Shown piece by piece: positions 24,827 to 34,012 of a stretch of 63,160 nucleotides of DNA (positions are counted from its first letter, which is position 1; every line of letters starts with the position of its first letter). The notes beneath the pieces are model-generated. The model was given only the letters and a program-made list of their open reading frames with translations, was not told the DNA's origin and did not search any database. The stretch comes from Ornatilinea sp. (lineage in GTDB: Bacteria > Chloroflexota > Anaerolineae > Anaerolineales > Anaerolineaceae): the NCBI GenBank assembly GCA_018433975.1, contig JAHDQE010000070.1, positions 1 to 63,160 on the forward strand. The letters are read 5' to 3'. Position numbers and translations under genes: made by a program.

Positions 24827-26332
24827 ATGACCAAAACATCAGATCGATCCATTAAAATTCTGTTATTCGTGATTCTTTTATTCAGTTTTGTATATTTTCT
24901 GCCCCGCTGGGCAGATTGGGGGACAAACTCGCGGCTGAATCTCACGCTTGCCATCGTAGACCAGGGCACACTTTCCATTGACGATTATTACCAGAACACC
25001 GGAGACTATGCGCATTTCGAAGGACATTATTATCTGGATAAAGCCCCCGGTCCGTCTTTCCTGGCCGTTCCCGTATATGCTCTCGCGCGTCCAATTTTGA
25101 ACTTAAAACCGTCACGGGATGTGCTGAACCGTCTTGCCTCCAGTGGAGCCTTTTCTGCCACCTTAAATGAGGAAGGATCGGGGTTATTGCCGGAAAAAAT
25201 TTACAATTTTCTTGTCTTATATTTAATTACTGTTGTGTTGATTTCAATCCCATCCGCCTTTTTAGGTGTGATGATTTTTTCGTTTCTCCGCGATTTAGGT
25301 CTGGGAAGGATCTGGAGCATTGTTGTCGTTTTGATTTATGCCTGGGCGACCAATGCCTTTGCCTATGCCAACAGTTTTAACAGCCATCAATTAACGGCTT
25401 TTCTCATTTTTGGCGCGTTTTACCTGGGCTTCCGGATGCGGCAGGGATATTCCTCCTGGCGGTGGATCATTGCGGCGGGCCTCATGCTGGGATACGCTGT
25501 GATCTGCGAATATCCAACCGCAGTGATCGCGCTGGGGGTGTTTATCTATATTGCGGCCAGCGTGCCTAATTGGCGCTGGAACCTCATTTTTATCTTAAGT
25601 GGTTTACCCCCCGGATTGCTGTTGGTAGCTTACAACCTGGCCATTTTCCACACTCCCCTGCCGGTGGGCTATGAATACTCCGAATTGTATACGGATCTGC
25701 ACAGCGTTGGACTGTTCAGCATTACCTACCCCCATCCACAGGCCCTCTATGGACTCACTTTCGGTTCATACCGCGGCCTTTTCTTTATCTCGCCGGTGCT
25801 GTTGGTCGCGCTCTGGGGACTGTTGATCATGTGGTGGCGGTCAAAGGAGCAGCGCAGAGAATGGGCAGCCTGTATAGCTGCATTTCTGGCGCTTTTCTTA
25901 TTCTACAGCTCTTCGGTGATGTGGCAGGGCGGTTATGCCGTAGGCCCCCGCTATCTGGTGCCCATGCTGCCTTTCCTGGTCATGGGGTTCCTGCCTTTCC
26001 TCGCCAAATGGGGTAAAAAAACATGGGCTTCTATTCTGATCGGAGTTTTATCTCTCGTTTCTTTCTTTGTGGTCTGGGCGGAGACAATTGGTAGCCAGAG
26101 TTTTCCGGATTGGACGGTGAATCCTTTGATCAATTACTCCTTGCCGGCATTGTTCCGAAATGACATCGCAAGGAATATTGGAATGGGCGTGGGGCTGAAT
26201 GGCTGGGTCAGTCTGATTCCCTTGTTTGGAATCGAAATGATCATGGTATTTTTTCTGATTCGCTCCGTCCACAAATCGGAAAAAGACCTATCGGAAAAAT
26301 TGGACGATCGGTTAAACTCCTGGGCACTGTAA
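24827..26332 (+). CDS. Polytopic membrane protein, GT39-like glycosyltransferase
   Basis: The 501-residue protein has about ten membrane segments. An outside loop after the first segment carries W-G-T-N-S-R and a DYYQNTGDYAHFEGHYYLDKAPG region, typical of the polyprenyl-phosphate-sugar-dependent GT-C enzymes (GT39/PMT-like). ATG 24827 has GAGG six bases upstream. The next gene is a second polytopic protein of similar type. Donor and acceptor are unknown. Confidence 0.72.
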   Translation: MTKTSDRSIKILLFVILLFSFVYFLPRWADWGTNSRLNLTLAIVDQGTLSIDDYYQNTGDYAHFEGHYYLDKAPGPSFLAVPVYALARPILNLKPSRDVLNRLASSGAFSATLNEEGSGLLPEKIYNFLVLYLITVVLISIPSAFLGVMIFSFLRDLGLGRIWSIVVVLIYAWATNAFAYANSFNSHQLTAFLIFGAFYLGFRMRQGYSSWRWIIAAGLMLGYAVICEYPTAVIALGVFIYIAASVPNWRWNLIFILSGLPPGLLLVAYNLAIFHTPLPVGYEYSELYTDLHSVGLFSITYPHPQALYGLTFGSYRGLFFISPVLLVALWGLLIMWWRSKEQRREWAACIAAFLALFLFYSSSVMWQGGYAVGPRYLVPMLPFLVMGFLPFLAKWGKKTWASILIGVLSLVSFFVVWAETIGSQSFPDWTVNPLINYSLPALFRNDIARNIGMGVGLNGWVSLIPLFGIEMIMVFFLIRSVHKSEKDLSEKLDDRLNSWAL

Positions 26333-26428
26333 TTTTTACCAGTACCGCATAACAGACAACCGTCGACCCTGCTTAAGCCCAAAAACACAGTCGGCAGACA
26401 GGCTGAATAATAAATTAAGAGGAAAAAT

Positions 26429-28087
26429 ATGTCATCGTTCAAAATTGAGCACCGGGAATGGAAATTTGTGATTTGGGTAGTCGTGGCAATTCTAGTGTTA
26501 ACTTCTATTCCTTATGTGTTCGCGGCTGAAATCCCCCATCCGGGGAAACAATTTATGGGGTTCATTCTGAATGTGTCCGACCATACGCAATATTTGTCAT
26601 GGTATAAGGGATTTGAAAGCCGGGTGCTGATTTCCAACAAACAAACGTCTGAACCTAACCCGGAAATCTTCTTCAACCTGCTGTGGTGGGTGATGTCCCG
26701 TTTTGGAAAATTGACAGGTTTGGACTACCGCATCGTTTACCAGATCTTTCGTTGGTTATCAGGGGCAGCTTTTCTGTCCATGGCATATACAACCGCAGCG
26801 TTTTTCTTTGAAGATGTGTTTCGCCGCCGCTTTGCCTTCCTGATCACGGCTCTTGGCTCCGGATTGGGTTGGGGACTGGTCCTCTTGAAGTATGCCCTGA
26901 ATCTGTCGGATGTTCCCTACCCGCTGGATCTATATGTTTCAGAAGGTAATTCTTTTTTGTGTATCATGGCATACCCGCATTTCATGCAGGCGGCCAGCTT
27001 CATCCTGGCAATACTGCTTTTGCTGCTGGTCGGAGAACGACGCGGGCAGCTTCGGTTTGCGGTATTCGCAGGTGGGATTGCCTTCCTCCTGGGCTGGACA
27101 CATACCTATGATCTTTTCCTGGTGTGGATCATTCCGGTGGCCTATGGCGGTGTGAAATTTTTACTGGAGCGCAAATTCCCCCATTATTGGTTCAGAGCAA
27201 TGTTGATCGTCGGATTGATTTCCTCTCCCGGCGCGATTTATTCCTTTTTGCTGACGCGTTTAAATCCGATTTGGGAAGTCGTTCTGGCGCAGTTTGATAA
27301 TGCCGGCGTTTTTACCCCCAACCTGCTGCACATGCTGATCCTGATGGGATTTCCGCTGATCTTCGCCCTGGCGGCAATGGTGATAGAGCTGGTCCGGTGG
27401 ATCCGGCATCAGCCGGACGGATTCCTGCGCGACGATGCCGGGTTATTCATAGGAGTCTGGTTCGTAGTAGGCTGGATACTTACCTATTTACCTGCCGACT
27501 TTCAGATTCACATGATCAACTCCTGGCAGGTTCCCATTGCAATCCTGATGACCCTGTTCGTGACGAAATATTTGCTCCCGCTGCTTAACAAGCTCCAATG
27601 GATGGCAGAAAAACGCTGGTTGGTGGCTGTGTTGGCGGTGGTATTGGTTATTCCCACCAACCTGTACCTGTTCTCTTGGCGCTTCCTGGATCTCTCTCGT
27701 CTGGATTATCCTTATTATCTGTACCAGGACGAAGTTGCGGCAATGAACTGGCTGGAAGCGAACGCACCGGAGGAGTCGGTGGTATTCAGTGCTTATGACA
27801 CCGGGGCATACCTTCCCGGGATCAGCGGGCGGACTGCTTTTCTGAGCCATTGGGCGCAGACCGTGGATTTCTATAAAAAAAGGGACCTGGCAGCGGAATT
27901 TTATTCTTCGACCACATCGAACGCACGGCGGCAGCAGATTCTGGAACAGAACGGGGTTGATTATGTGCTGTACGGTCCCGCAGAACAAGCGCTGGGGAAA
28001 TTTGATCCTGAAGAAATAAAAGTGCTGCGCCTGGTGTTTTCTTCACCGGAGGTATCCCTGTACGCGCTGGAGCCGGAATCGCCGTGA
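26429..28087 (+). CDS. Polytopic membrane protein, GT-C-like
   Basis: The 552-residue protein has around ten to twelve membrane segments and an outside region at 45-80 (ILNVSDHTQYLSWYKGFESR), followed by a soluble C-terminal portion with EANAPEESVVFSAYDTG. The layout is that of GT-C-type membrane glycosyltransferases or related integral proteins common in Anaerolineae. RBS AAGAGG precedes ATG 26429. It lies 96 bases after the previous membrane protein gene, with which it may act. Enzyme activity is inferred from topology only. Confidence 0.65.
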   Translation: MSSFKIEHREWKFVIWVVVAILVLTSIPYVFAAEIPHPGKQFMGFILNVSDHTQYLSWYKGFESRVLISNKQTSEPNPEIFFNLLWWVMSRFGKLTGLDYRIVYQIFRWLSGAAFLSMAYTTAAFFFEDVFRRRFAFLITALGSGLGWGLVLLKYALNLSDVPYPLDLYVSEGNSFLCIMAYPHFMQAASFILAILLLLLVGERRGQLRFAVFAGGIAFLLGWTHTYDLFLVWIIPVAYGGVKFLLERKFPHYWFRAMLIVGLISSPGAIYSFLLTRLNPIWEVVLAQFDNAGVFTPNLLHMLILMGFPLIFALAAMVIELVRWIRHQPDGFLRDDAGLFIGVWFVVGWILTYLPADFQIHMINSWQVPIAILMTLFVTKYLLPLLNKLQWMAEKRWLVAVLAVVLVIPTNLYLFSWRFLDLSRLDYPYYLYQDEVAAMNWLEANAPEESVVFSAYDTGAYLPGISGRTAFLSHWAQTVDFYKKRDLAAEFYSSTTSNARRQQILEQNGVDYVLYGPAEQALGKFDPEEIKVLRLVFSSPEVSLYALEPESP

Positions 28088-28145
28088 CCCGGTCAGCCGC
28101 CCTCAACAATCACAACTGGAATAAATCAGGGTATACAGGAATGAT

Positions 28146-28173
28146 AAAACCGGAAGCAGTCGCTTCCGGTTTT
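28146..28173. terminator. Bidirectional terminator
   Basis: A perfect 12-bp stem AAAACCGGAAGC / GCTTCCGGTTTT with a four-base loop lies between convergent genes. Confidence 0.8.
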
Positions 28174-28179
28174 GATAAT

Positions 28180-29355
28180 TTACGCTCCGCCCGCTGTGTA
28201 AAGCGATGGGTCCGTGGGCGTTTGCCCCGATGGATCCCAGACATACACCCAATCCCCCACCTCGGCCCATTGGTAAAGCCAGTTCGCATCACCAATCGAG
28301 AGGTTCACGCATCCGTGTGTTTCGGGATAACCAAAGTTCGCCCGCCAATAGGCCCCGTGCAGGGCGCGGGCCTCATCAAAATACATCGTCCAGGGGACAC
28401 CGTCAAACAGATAATAATCCGATTTATCCGCTTCAAACGCTCCGCTCATGCGTTCAACAGGCTTTTTCTCATAAATCTGGAACAGGCCCGGCCGTGTGAA
28501 GAATGGGTCTCCGCCGCTGGCAACCATCGTCGCAAAAACCAGTTTGCCGTTTTCGTAAGCTGCAAGAGTTTGTTCGTACAAATTGACTTCAATCCAGCGG
28601 TCCCGGTCCACTCCTTCGGGACGTGTGGCGTTGAGGTTGAACTGGCGGATATAACGGCGCTCAACCCACTCGTTGAGTCCAACCATATACCAATCGGTTC
28701 CGCCCGAGTTTTGTCGATCGTAAATTTGAACGAGATCTTCCCGGTTCAACTCGCGGTCGGTTTCAGGGGCGCTGTGGTCGGGGCTTGTGCGGGGGTGGGT
28801 GGGCTCAACGATCCAGCCAAAGGAGTTCTGCGGTGTTTGTTGAAACAGCAGCCCCTGGAAACTGGTTAATGAAGAAGCAACCGGGGAACCTCGCAGCCAT
28901 TCTCCTGTAGCAAGCTGGATATAATGCCCGCCGTTCATGTCTGTCCGGTTGGTATAGGTAACATAAATATTCCGGCCGGCATCCAGATAACCCACAGGAT
29001 TGGCCCCATTCACGGCGTCATCCAGCGAACCGAACAGTTTAGCGCGTTCGGTTGCAGGAATGTTGATTTTCGCGTAATTGATATTCACCTGGTTGAGTTC
29101 TTCGGGAGGATGTACTGCCGGAAGCGACTGGAAGGGATAGGAAACGCCTATCTTTGCCAGGTTTGTCAGCACCACCGATGGGCCCAACGGGAGACATCCT
29201 TCCGGATCAACCAGATAAGCTCCCGGAAGACAAAGCAAATCTCCGGCAAAAGGTTCTTCGGGAGTTGGCGCACTGTCCTCCGCATGAACTGCCGCTATGC
29301 CAGATATTGCAAGGAACATTACCGAAAGAAAGATAGATCGAATGAATCTTTTCAT
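28180..29355 (-). CDS. L,D-transpeptidase (YkuD family)
   Basis: The 391-residue secreted protein has a signal peptide (about 1-25) and two SH3-like regions. A C-terminal YkuD domain carries the catalytic histidine and cysteine in ETHGCVNLS at about residue 348 (usual form S/T-H-G-C-V-R/N). The enzyme makes or remodels 3-3 peptidoglycan cross-links outside the membrane, so the host has a wall. It is transcribed alone. Confidence 0.9.
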   Translation of the reverse strand: MKRFIRSIFLSVMFLAISGIAAVHAEDSAPTPEEPFAGDLLCLPGAYLVDPEGCLPLGPSVVLTNLAKIGVSYPFQSLPAVHPPEELNQVNINYAKINIPATERAKLFGSLDDAVNGANPVGYLDAGRNIYVTYTNRTDMNGGHYIQLATGEWLRGSPVASSLTSFQGLLFQQTPQNSFGWIVEPTHPRTSPDHSAPETDRELNREDLVQIYDRQNSGGTDWYMVGLNEWVERRYIRQFNLNATRPEGVDRDRWIEVNLYEQTLAAYENGKLVFATMVASGGDPFFTRPGLFQIYEKKPVERMSGAFEADKSDYYLFDGVPWTMYFDEARALHGAYWRANFGYPETHGCVNLSIGDANWLYQWAEVGDWVYVWDPSGQTPTDPSLYTAGGA

Positions 29356-29444
29356 GGTTTACCTGTAATTAATCCTTTTAGGGTATTCAACGTTTTTGCT
29401 GTACTATTGTAATATAAATCATCTTTAAAGAAGTTGTTTTCTTA

Positions 29445-29960
29445 TTAAAGGTTACACTGGAGTTTTCCCGATTGTGCTGAAAACAGCATTTCTAATTCGA
29501 TCTCGTCCCGTAAAGGTATTCCATTCTCACCGAGTAAAGGAATAGCAGGTTTGACGAGCCTCGCCTGATTAACTGCCTCCGGATAAACTGCAGCGAGGTG
29601 AAAGCCTCGTTTTTGATAGAAACCGAGAGCGTTCAGATTATCATTTGTGGTAATTAACCACACTCGCCGCCAGGCAGACTCTCTGGCTTTATTCACAACA
29701 GCTTCCAGCAAAGCCGTTCCTATTCCCATCCCCTGTTGCAAGCTGTCCAGGCTTAATATCTCGCACTCGTGATCCCGGATACTGAAAGTAATCAGCCCAA
29801 CAATGTTGTGACCCATTTCCGCCACAAACCCCTTTTCCTGAGCAGGATAGTGGACCTTTCCCCGGGTGATCATGGAGGTATCATGCCAGCGGACAGTCAG
29901 GAATTGTTCTATCCAGGCACGGTCTTCAGGAAGCAGGGAACGGATCAACAGGGAATCCAT
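29445..29960 (-). CDS. GNAT family N-acetyltransferase
   Basis: The preferred start is ATG 29960 (MDSLLIRSLLPEDRAW), giving 171 residues. A frame open to 30089 adds 43 residues unlike the family and runs into the roadblock operon's upstream region. The acetyl-CoA motif Q/R-x-x-G-x-G/A is QQGMGIG, and NALGFYQKRGFHL is the usual C-terminal motif. The acceptor is unknown. It diverges from the roadblock operon. Confidence 0.85.
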   Translation of the reverse strand: MDSLLIRSLLPEDRAWIEQFLTVRWHDTSMITRGKVHYPAQEKGFVAEMGHNIVGLITFSIRDHECEILSLDSLQQGMGIGTALLEAVVNKARESAWRRVWLITTNDNLNALGFYQKRGFHLAAVYPEAVNQARLVKPAIPLLGENGIPLRDEIELEMLFSAQSGKLQCNL

Positions 29961-30082
29961 GAGGTATGACAAATCTCCGGAATGGTTACAGGCATATGCT
30001 CGCATTATAGCACGTGTCCGGAAGGATGCCGGCGTCTCACTTAACGATCTCTTAACAAAACCTTGGCCGCTGGCTGCCCGGC

Positions 30083-30111
30083 TTGACACATTATTTTCAC
30101 TGTGTTAAAGT
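30083..30111 (+). promoter_or_regulatory. Promoter of the roadblock/V4R operon
   Basis: TTGACA (30083-30088) and TAAAGT (30106-30111) are 17 bases apart, 65 bases before the TTG start of the first gene. Confidence 0.6.
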
Positions 30112-30175
30112 AATATTTGATTAAATTAAGTATTCTTTAGCCAAATAATGAGTAAATCGAACAAGGAGTGCAGTC

Positions 30176-30550
30176 TTGGCAATATCACGCACCCAGCAAA
30201 TGGTAGATCGCTTGCGCGAACTGCAAGCCTCTTCACCGGATATTGAAGCTTCCGCAATTGTCAGTGTGGATGGCCTGACGATCGCTTCTGCCCTTCCACA
30301 GGGCGTTGAAGAGGATCGGGTCTCTGCGATGTCCGCAGCTATGCTTTCTTTGGGCGAGCGGATTGCAACCGAACTTGGACGCGGTTCTTTAGACCAGGTT
30401 TACATCAAAGGCGAAAAAGGATATGTCGTCTTGATGTCCGTGGGTGAAGAAGCGGTTTTGACGGGCCTGGCACGCGAACAGGCCAAACTCGGCCTTATTT
30501 TCCTGGATATGCGCCGTGCCGCCGAAGATCTGAAAAGATTGATCGGTTAA
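30176..30550 (+). CDS. Roadblock/LC7 domain protein
   Basis: The 124-residue protein starts with TTG at 30176 behind AAGGAG at the right distance; no ATG lies nearby. IEASAIVSVDGLTIASALP and VYIKGEKGYVVLMSVG fit the roadblock/LC7 fold, which in bacteria pairs with small Ras-like GTPases (MglB and MglA). No GTPase gene is present. It begins an operon with V4R, receiver and glycosyltransferase genes (gaps of 20, 6 and 10 bases). Confidence 0.85.
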   Translation: MAISRTQQMVDRLRELQASSPDIEASAIVSVDGLTIASALPQGVEEDRVSAMSAAMLSLGERIATELGRGSLDQVYIKGEKGYVVLMSVGEEAVLTGLAREQAKLGLIFLDMRRAAEDLKRLIG

Positions 30551-30570
30551 TCTGAACACAGTGAGAAATT

Positions 30571-31203
30571 ATGGATCCAATCCCAAAGAGTGGTCTTTAC
30601 TACCCAAATAAAATTGCAAGAATCACGGTGCATGCTTTAGAAGATGTAATGGGCAAGAATGGGGTCAACGCCATTCTCAATCTTGCCGGATTATCTCATT
30701 TAATCGACAATTATCCTCCCGAGAATTTGGATCGGGAGTTTGATTTCGCGGACTATTCGGCAATCAGTGCCGCCCTGGAAGAAATGTACGGCCCTCGCGG
30801 TGGAAGAGGGTTGGCCTTGCGCGCTGGGCGGGCAGCATTTGCCGAAGGACTGCGCAATTTCGGTGCTCTGGCAGGGGCAGGAGACCTGGCATTTAAGGTG
30901 CTCCCGCTGCACGCGAAACTGAGCATTGGTCTCCCGGCTATGGCCAAAATCTTTTCGACCACCAGCGACCAACGATCCACTGTCCGCGAAGAGGAAGACA
31001 GTTATGTCTACACCATTCACCAGTGTCCTGTTTGCTGGGGCAGAACCACGGACCGCCCATCATGTTTTATGGCCGTTGGATTGCTGCAGGAAGGGTTGAA
31101 ATGGGTCTCCGGCGGGAAGGAGTTCCGCGTAAATCAATCCACTGCCAAATCCTGTGGAGACGACGTCTGCGACTTTATCGTCTATAAAGAGCCAATCGGC
31201 TAG
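30571..31203 (+). CDS. V4R (4-vinyl reductase) domain protein
   Basis: The 210-residue protein has an N-terminal helical part and a C-terminal V4R domain. Its Cys/His-rich end shows HQCPVCWGRTTDRPSC and a later SCGDDVC, a likely metal site. V4R domains bind small hydrophobic ligands or hydrocarbons and occur in sensors. It lies between a roadblock gene and a receiver gene, so a sensory role is likely. The ligand is unknown. Confidence 0.82.
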   Translation: MDPIPKSGLYYPNKIARITVHALEDVMGKNGVNAILNLAGLSHLIDNYPPENLDREFDFADYSAISAALEEMYGPRGGRGLALRAGRAAFAEGLRNFGALAGAGDLAFKVLPLHAKLSIGLPAMAKIFSTTSDQRSTVREEEDSYVYTIHQCPVCWGRTTDRPSCFMAVGLLQEGLKWVSGGKEFRVNQSTAKSCGDDVCDFIVYKEPIG

Positions 31204-31209
31204 GTAAAC

Positions 31210-32070
31210 ATGCCTGTGGACGAAGAAAACGGCACCATTCTCATTATTGAAGATGATCTGGATATTGCCGGAATGTTGAACGATTATTTCCGCGTCCAGG
31301 GATATGACGTGATTACCGCAAACTGGGGGGAAGACGGGATCCGTTCCTGCGAACAGAACCAACCGGATATCATCATCCTGGATATTCGCCTTCCGGATAT
31401 TGACGGTTTTGAAGTTGCCCGCCGTCTGCGGGATGACCGTAAAACGAAAGAAATCCCTATCATCTTCCTGACCGAGAAACGCCAGCGCGAAGACCGGCTG
31501 ACCGGCCTGAAACTGGGAGCCGATGATTACATCACAAAGCCTTTTGATGTTCAGGAACTTCGCCTGAGAGTCCGCAACACCCTGCGTCGCAGCCGCCAGA
31601 CTGCACTGAATAACCCCATCACCGGTTTGCCGGAAGGCCGTCTGATTGACGAACATTTGAAAATGATCTCCGGACGGGACGACTGGGCACTACTCATCAT
31701 TACCTGTAAGAACCTCGATTACTTCCGGGAAGTTTATGGGTTTGTAGCTTCTGATGATTTCCTCCGTGCAGTTTCTTTGATGCTGAAAGAGGAAGTGGAA
31801 GATAGACTCTCCCCCGCCGGCTTCTTGGGACAGCTATCCCATCATAATTTCCTGGTGATTGCACAGGCCGCTCAATTAACAGCCTTAAAAACCGGAATTC
31901 AAAGTCGTTTGGAAAAATCATTCTCATATTTTTACCGCGATCAGGACCACGATACAGGAGTCTTTAAAGAGCATCCGCTTTCGGTTGAATTTCATGAAAT
32001 CCAACCGGAGGCAAAAACGCAGTATCATCTTGATGATTTAAAATCAATCCTTTTGCAGTATACAAAATAG
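31210..32070 (+). CDS. Response regulator with degenerate GGDEF domain
   Basis: The 286-residue protein has an N-terminal receiver: IIEDDLD, phospho-Asp in IIILDIRLPD, FLTEK and K of ITKPFD. A GGDEF-type domain follows from NPITGLPEGRL. The G-G-D/E-E-F signature is replaced by L-S-H-H-N-F, so diguanylate cyclase activity is not expected; it may bind a nucleotide or a partner. It is the third gene of the roadblock operon. Confidence 0.85.
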   Translation: MPVDEENGTILIIEDDLDIAGMLNDYFRVQGYDVITANWGEDGIRSCEQNQPDIIILDIRLPDIDGFEVARRLRDDRKTKEIPIIFLTEKRQREDRLTGLKLGADDYITKPFDVQELRLRVRNTLRRSRQTALNNPITGLPEGRLIDEHLKMISGRDDWALLIITCKNLDYFREVYGFVASDDFLRAVSLMLKEEVEDRLSPAGFLGQLSHHNFLVIAQAAQLTALKTGIQSRLEKSFSYFYRDQDHDTGVFKEHPLSVEFHEIQPEAKTQYHLDDLKSILLQYTK

Positions 32071-32080
32071 GTGATTAAAA

Positions 32081-32803
32081 TTGAAAACAACTTTTGTCAT
32101 TCCTACGTACAATGAAGCAGAAAACCTGCCCAAAATTGTTTCTGCGCTGTTTGAATTACCGCTGCCGGAATTAAATCTCCTGATTGTGGATGATAACAGT
32201 CCGGATGGTACCGGTCAGATTGCAGAAGATCTTGGCGTCACGTATGCAGGACACCTGAAAGTCATGCACCGGGCCGGGAAACAGGGTTTGGGCACGGCCT
32301 ATATTCAGGGATTTCAACGCGCCATCGAGGATGGTGCGGATGCAGTCGGTCAGATGGACGCAGATTTTTCCCATCCACCCGAAAAAGTTGTAGAACTGAT
32401 CGAAACTATCCAGTCCTGCGACATGGCGTTGGGGTCGCGTTATGTACCCGGCGGAAAACTGGATGAGCAGTGGCCCTTCTGGCGCAAGGCGCTTTCAGGC
32501 TTTGGAAATTTCTACGCCAGGACCATTCTGGGAATGTCCCTGCGCGATGTAACCGGCGGATTTAGGTTGTGGCGTCGTGAAACACTGATGGGAATGCCCC
32601 TTGAGCGGGTCCGGTCCAATGGGTATGTTTTCCAGGTTGAAATGGCCTATGTGGCCAGCAAATTAGGGTATAAATTCAAAGAGATTCCAATCTATTTCGC
32701 CGACCGTCGCTGGGGCGAATCCAAGATGTCCTTCCGCATTCAGATTGAAGCTGCCGTACGGGTCTGGCAGTTAGCAGGGATGTACCGGGATTTGTCCAGA
32801 TAG
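32081..32803 (+). CDS. Polyprenol-phosphate mannosyltransferase (GT2, DPM1-like)
   Basis: The 240-residue protein starts with TTG 32081 behind AGGTG. It has the GT2 features FVIPTYNEAENL, VDDNSPDGTG, QMDADFSHPPE, GSRYVPGG and a W-G-E-S-K-M motif, as in dolichol-phosphate mannose synthases. It makes a polyprenyl-phosphate sugar, the donor used by GT-C enzymes such as those encoded at 24.8-28.1 kb. It is the last gene of the roadblock operon. Confidence 0.88.
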   Translation: MKTTFVIPTYNEAENLPKIVSALFELPLPELNLLIVDDNSPDGTGQIAEDLGVTYAGHLKVMHRAGKQGLGTAYIQGFQRAIEDGADAVGQMDADFSHPPEKVVELIETIQSCDMALGSRYVPGGKLDEQWPFWRKALSGFGNFYARTILGMSLRDVTGGFRLWRRETLMGMPLERVRSNGYVFQVEMAYVASKLGYKFKEIPIYFADRRWGESKMSFRIQIEAAVRVWQLAGMYRDLSR

Positions 32804-32834
32804 GTTGAGAATCGAACTCTGTTCGGGAAACATC

Positions 32835-32866
32835 AGCCACGCAGAGCAATCTGGGTGGCTTTTTTT
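32835..32866 (+). terminator. Rho-independent terminator
   Basis: AGCCAC / GTGGCT with a 14-base loop, followed by seven T, ends the roadblock operon. Confidence 0.7.
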
Positions 32867-32898
32867 GACCATCTTACACGAAAAGGAATGTGTTTCAG

Positions 32899-33612
32899 AT
32901 GAAAAAGCCCATATCCTACGATTCTTATGAGAAGCTCGCTCAGTATTATTTTGAGTTTGTGGACACCAAGCCCTATAACGCCTATTACGAAAGGCCGGGG
33001 TTGCTCGCGCTCCTGCCCGAGGTTGCCGGAAAACGGGTGCTGGATGCGGGCTGTGCGGCCGGATGGTATACTGCCTGGTTGTTGGACCGGGGCGCGGAAG
33101 TCACGGCACTGGATATGAGCCCCACCATGATCGAAATGACCCGCCGCCGGGTAGGGGATAGAGCAAAACTGGCTCAGGCGGATATGAATGAGCCGCTGTC
33201 CTTCTTTGAGGATCAATCCTTTGACCTGGTGCTGTCCTCTCTGGCACTTCATTATTTGAAAGACTGGGAGCCCGTTCTGGGAGAGTTCTTCCGGATCTTA
33301 AAGCCGGGCGGAAAGCTGGCTTTTTCGGTTCACCATCCCTTTATGGATTATCTGGAGTTCAACCCGGAGAGTTATTTTGAGATAAAATTGCTGACCGATT
33401 CCTGGTCAACGCCAAACGGGGAAGTGGAAGTTCAATTCTACAGGCGTCCCCTGCGCGATGTCCTCCAGCCCCTCCTGCAGGCCGGTTTTATCCTGGAAGC
33501 TTTGGAGGAACCCATGCCGACAGAAGCGTTTCGCAGAGCAGATCCAAAGCGTTATCCAAAGCTGACGAAACGTCCTACATTTTTATTTGTTCGGGCCGGG
33601 AAACCCGCTTAG
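32899..33612 (+). CDS. Class I SAM-dependent methyltransferase
   Basis: The 237-residue protein has motif I VLDAGCAAGWYTAWL, motif II ALDMSPTMIE, QADMNEP and SFDLVLSSLALHYL, as in UbiE/COQ5-like methyltransferases. ATG 32899 fits AAAAGGA better than the GTG at 32890. It stands alone between a terminator and the repeat zone. The substrate is unknown. Confidence 0.85.
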   Translation: MKKPISYDSYEKLAQYYFEFVDTKPYNAYYERPGLLALLPEVAGKRVLDAGCAAGWYTAWLLDRGAEVTALDMSPTMIEMTRRRVGDRAKLAQADMNEPLSFFEDQSFDLVLSSLALHYLKDWEPVLGEFFRILKPGGKLAFSVHHPFMDYLEFNPESYFEIKLLTDSWSTPNGEVEVQFYRRPLRDVLQPLLQAGFILEALEEPMPTEAFRRADPKRYPKLTKRPTFLFVRAGKPA

Positions 33613-33626
33613 CACCGCCCGCTCTC

Positions 33627-33678
33627 ACAAAGCCTCGCAGCGCAGCGGAGAGACAAAGCCTCGCAGCACAGCGGAGAG
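33627..33678. repeat. Tandem duplicate of 26 bases
   Basis: ACAAAGCCTCGCAGCGCAGC.. is present twice in direct succession (33627-33652 and 33653-33678) with one difference. It sits just after the methyltransferase stop, in the REP-like GC-rich stretch before repeat copy C. Confidence 0.7.
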
Positions 33679-33710
33679 ATACCCATCTCGTCAAACGGCA
33701 GGTAGCGCAG

Positions 33711-33880
33711 CAGGTAGGTTGGGCTGAGCGCACTTTGCGAAACCCAACATTTCGCCGTTGTCTATAAAGATACTTCCCATCCACAGGCACCGGTAATCTC
33801 CCCCGGTGAAAAACATGCCACTCCTGGCATGAAAAGATTATAGCGATCTTACGCTTTAGGTGCGCTGGAGCACACCTTAC
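33711..33880 (-). repeat. Dispersed intergenic repeat, copy C (full, reverse)
   Basis: Read on the minus strand, it starts with the palindrome GGTGTGCTCCAGCGCACC and continues CTAAAGCGTAAGATCGCTATAATC, TTTTTCACCG..GATTACCGGTGCC, TATAGACAACGGCGAAATG and TTGGGTTTCGC. It is the only copy seen with every module from the palindrome to the GGGTTTCGC end. Confidence 0.75.
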
Positions 33881-34012
33881 TCGCTTTGGTCTGGATTTCA
33901 TTAAGAATCCCGAATAAACCTGCGCCCTTCCCATCCAACCCGGACGCGTACAAAATTATTGCATTAAATCCCTGTTACTTTTCATCACTTTCTCCGATAC
34001 TTATATAGACCT

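Noticed and set aside
31210..32070. Active diguanylate cyclase
   Set aside because: The GG(D/E)EF signature is replaced by L-S-H-H-N-F, so c-di-GMP synthesis is not expected.
33613..33710. Start of a CRISPR array (two direct 26-base repeats)
   Set aside because: The units are adjacent with no spacer and occur only twice.
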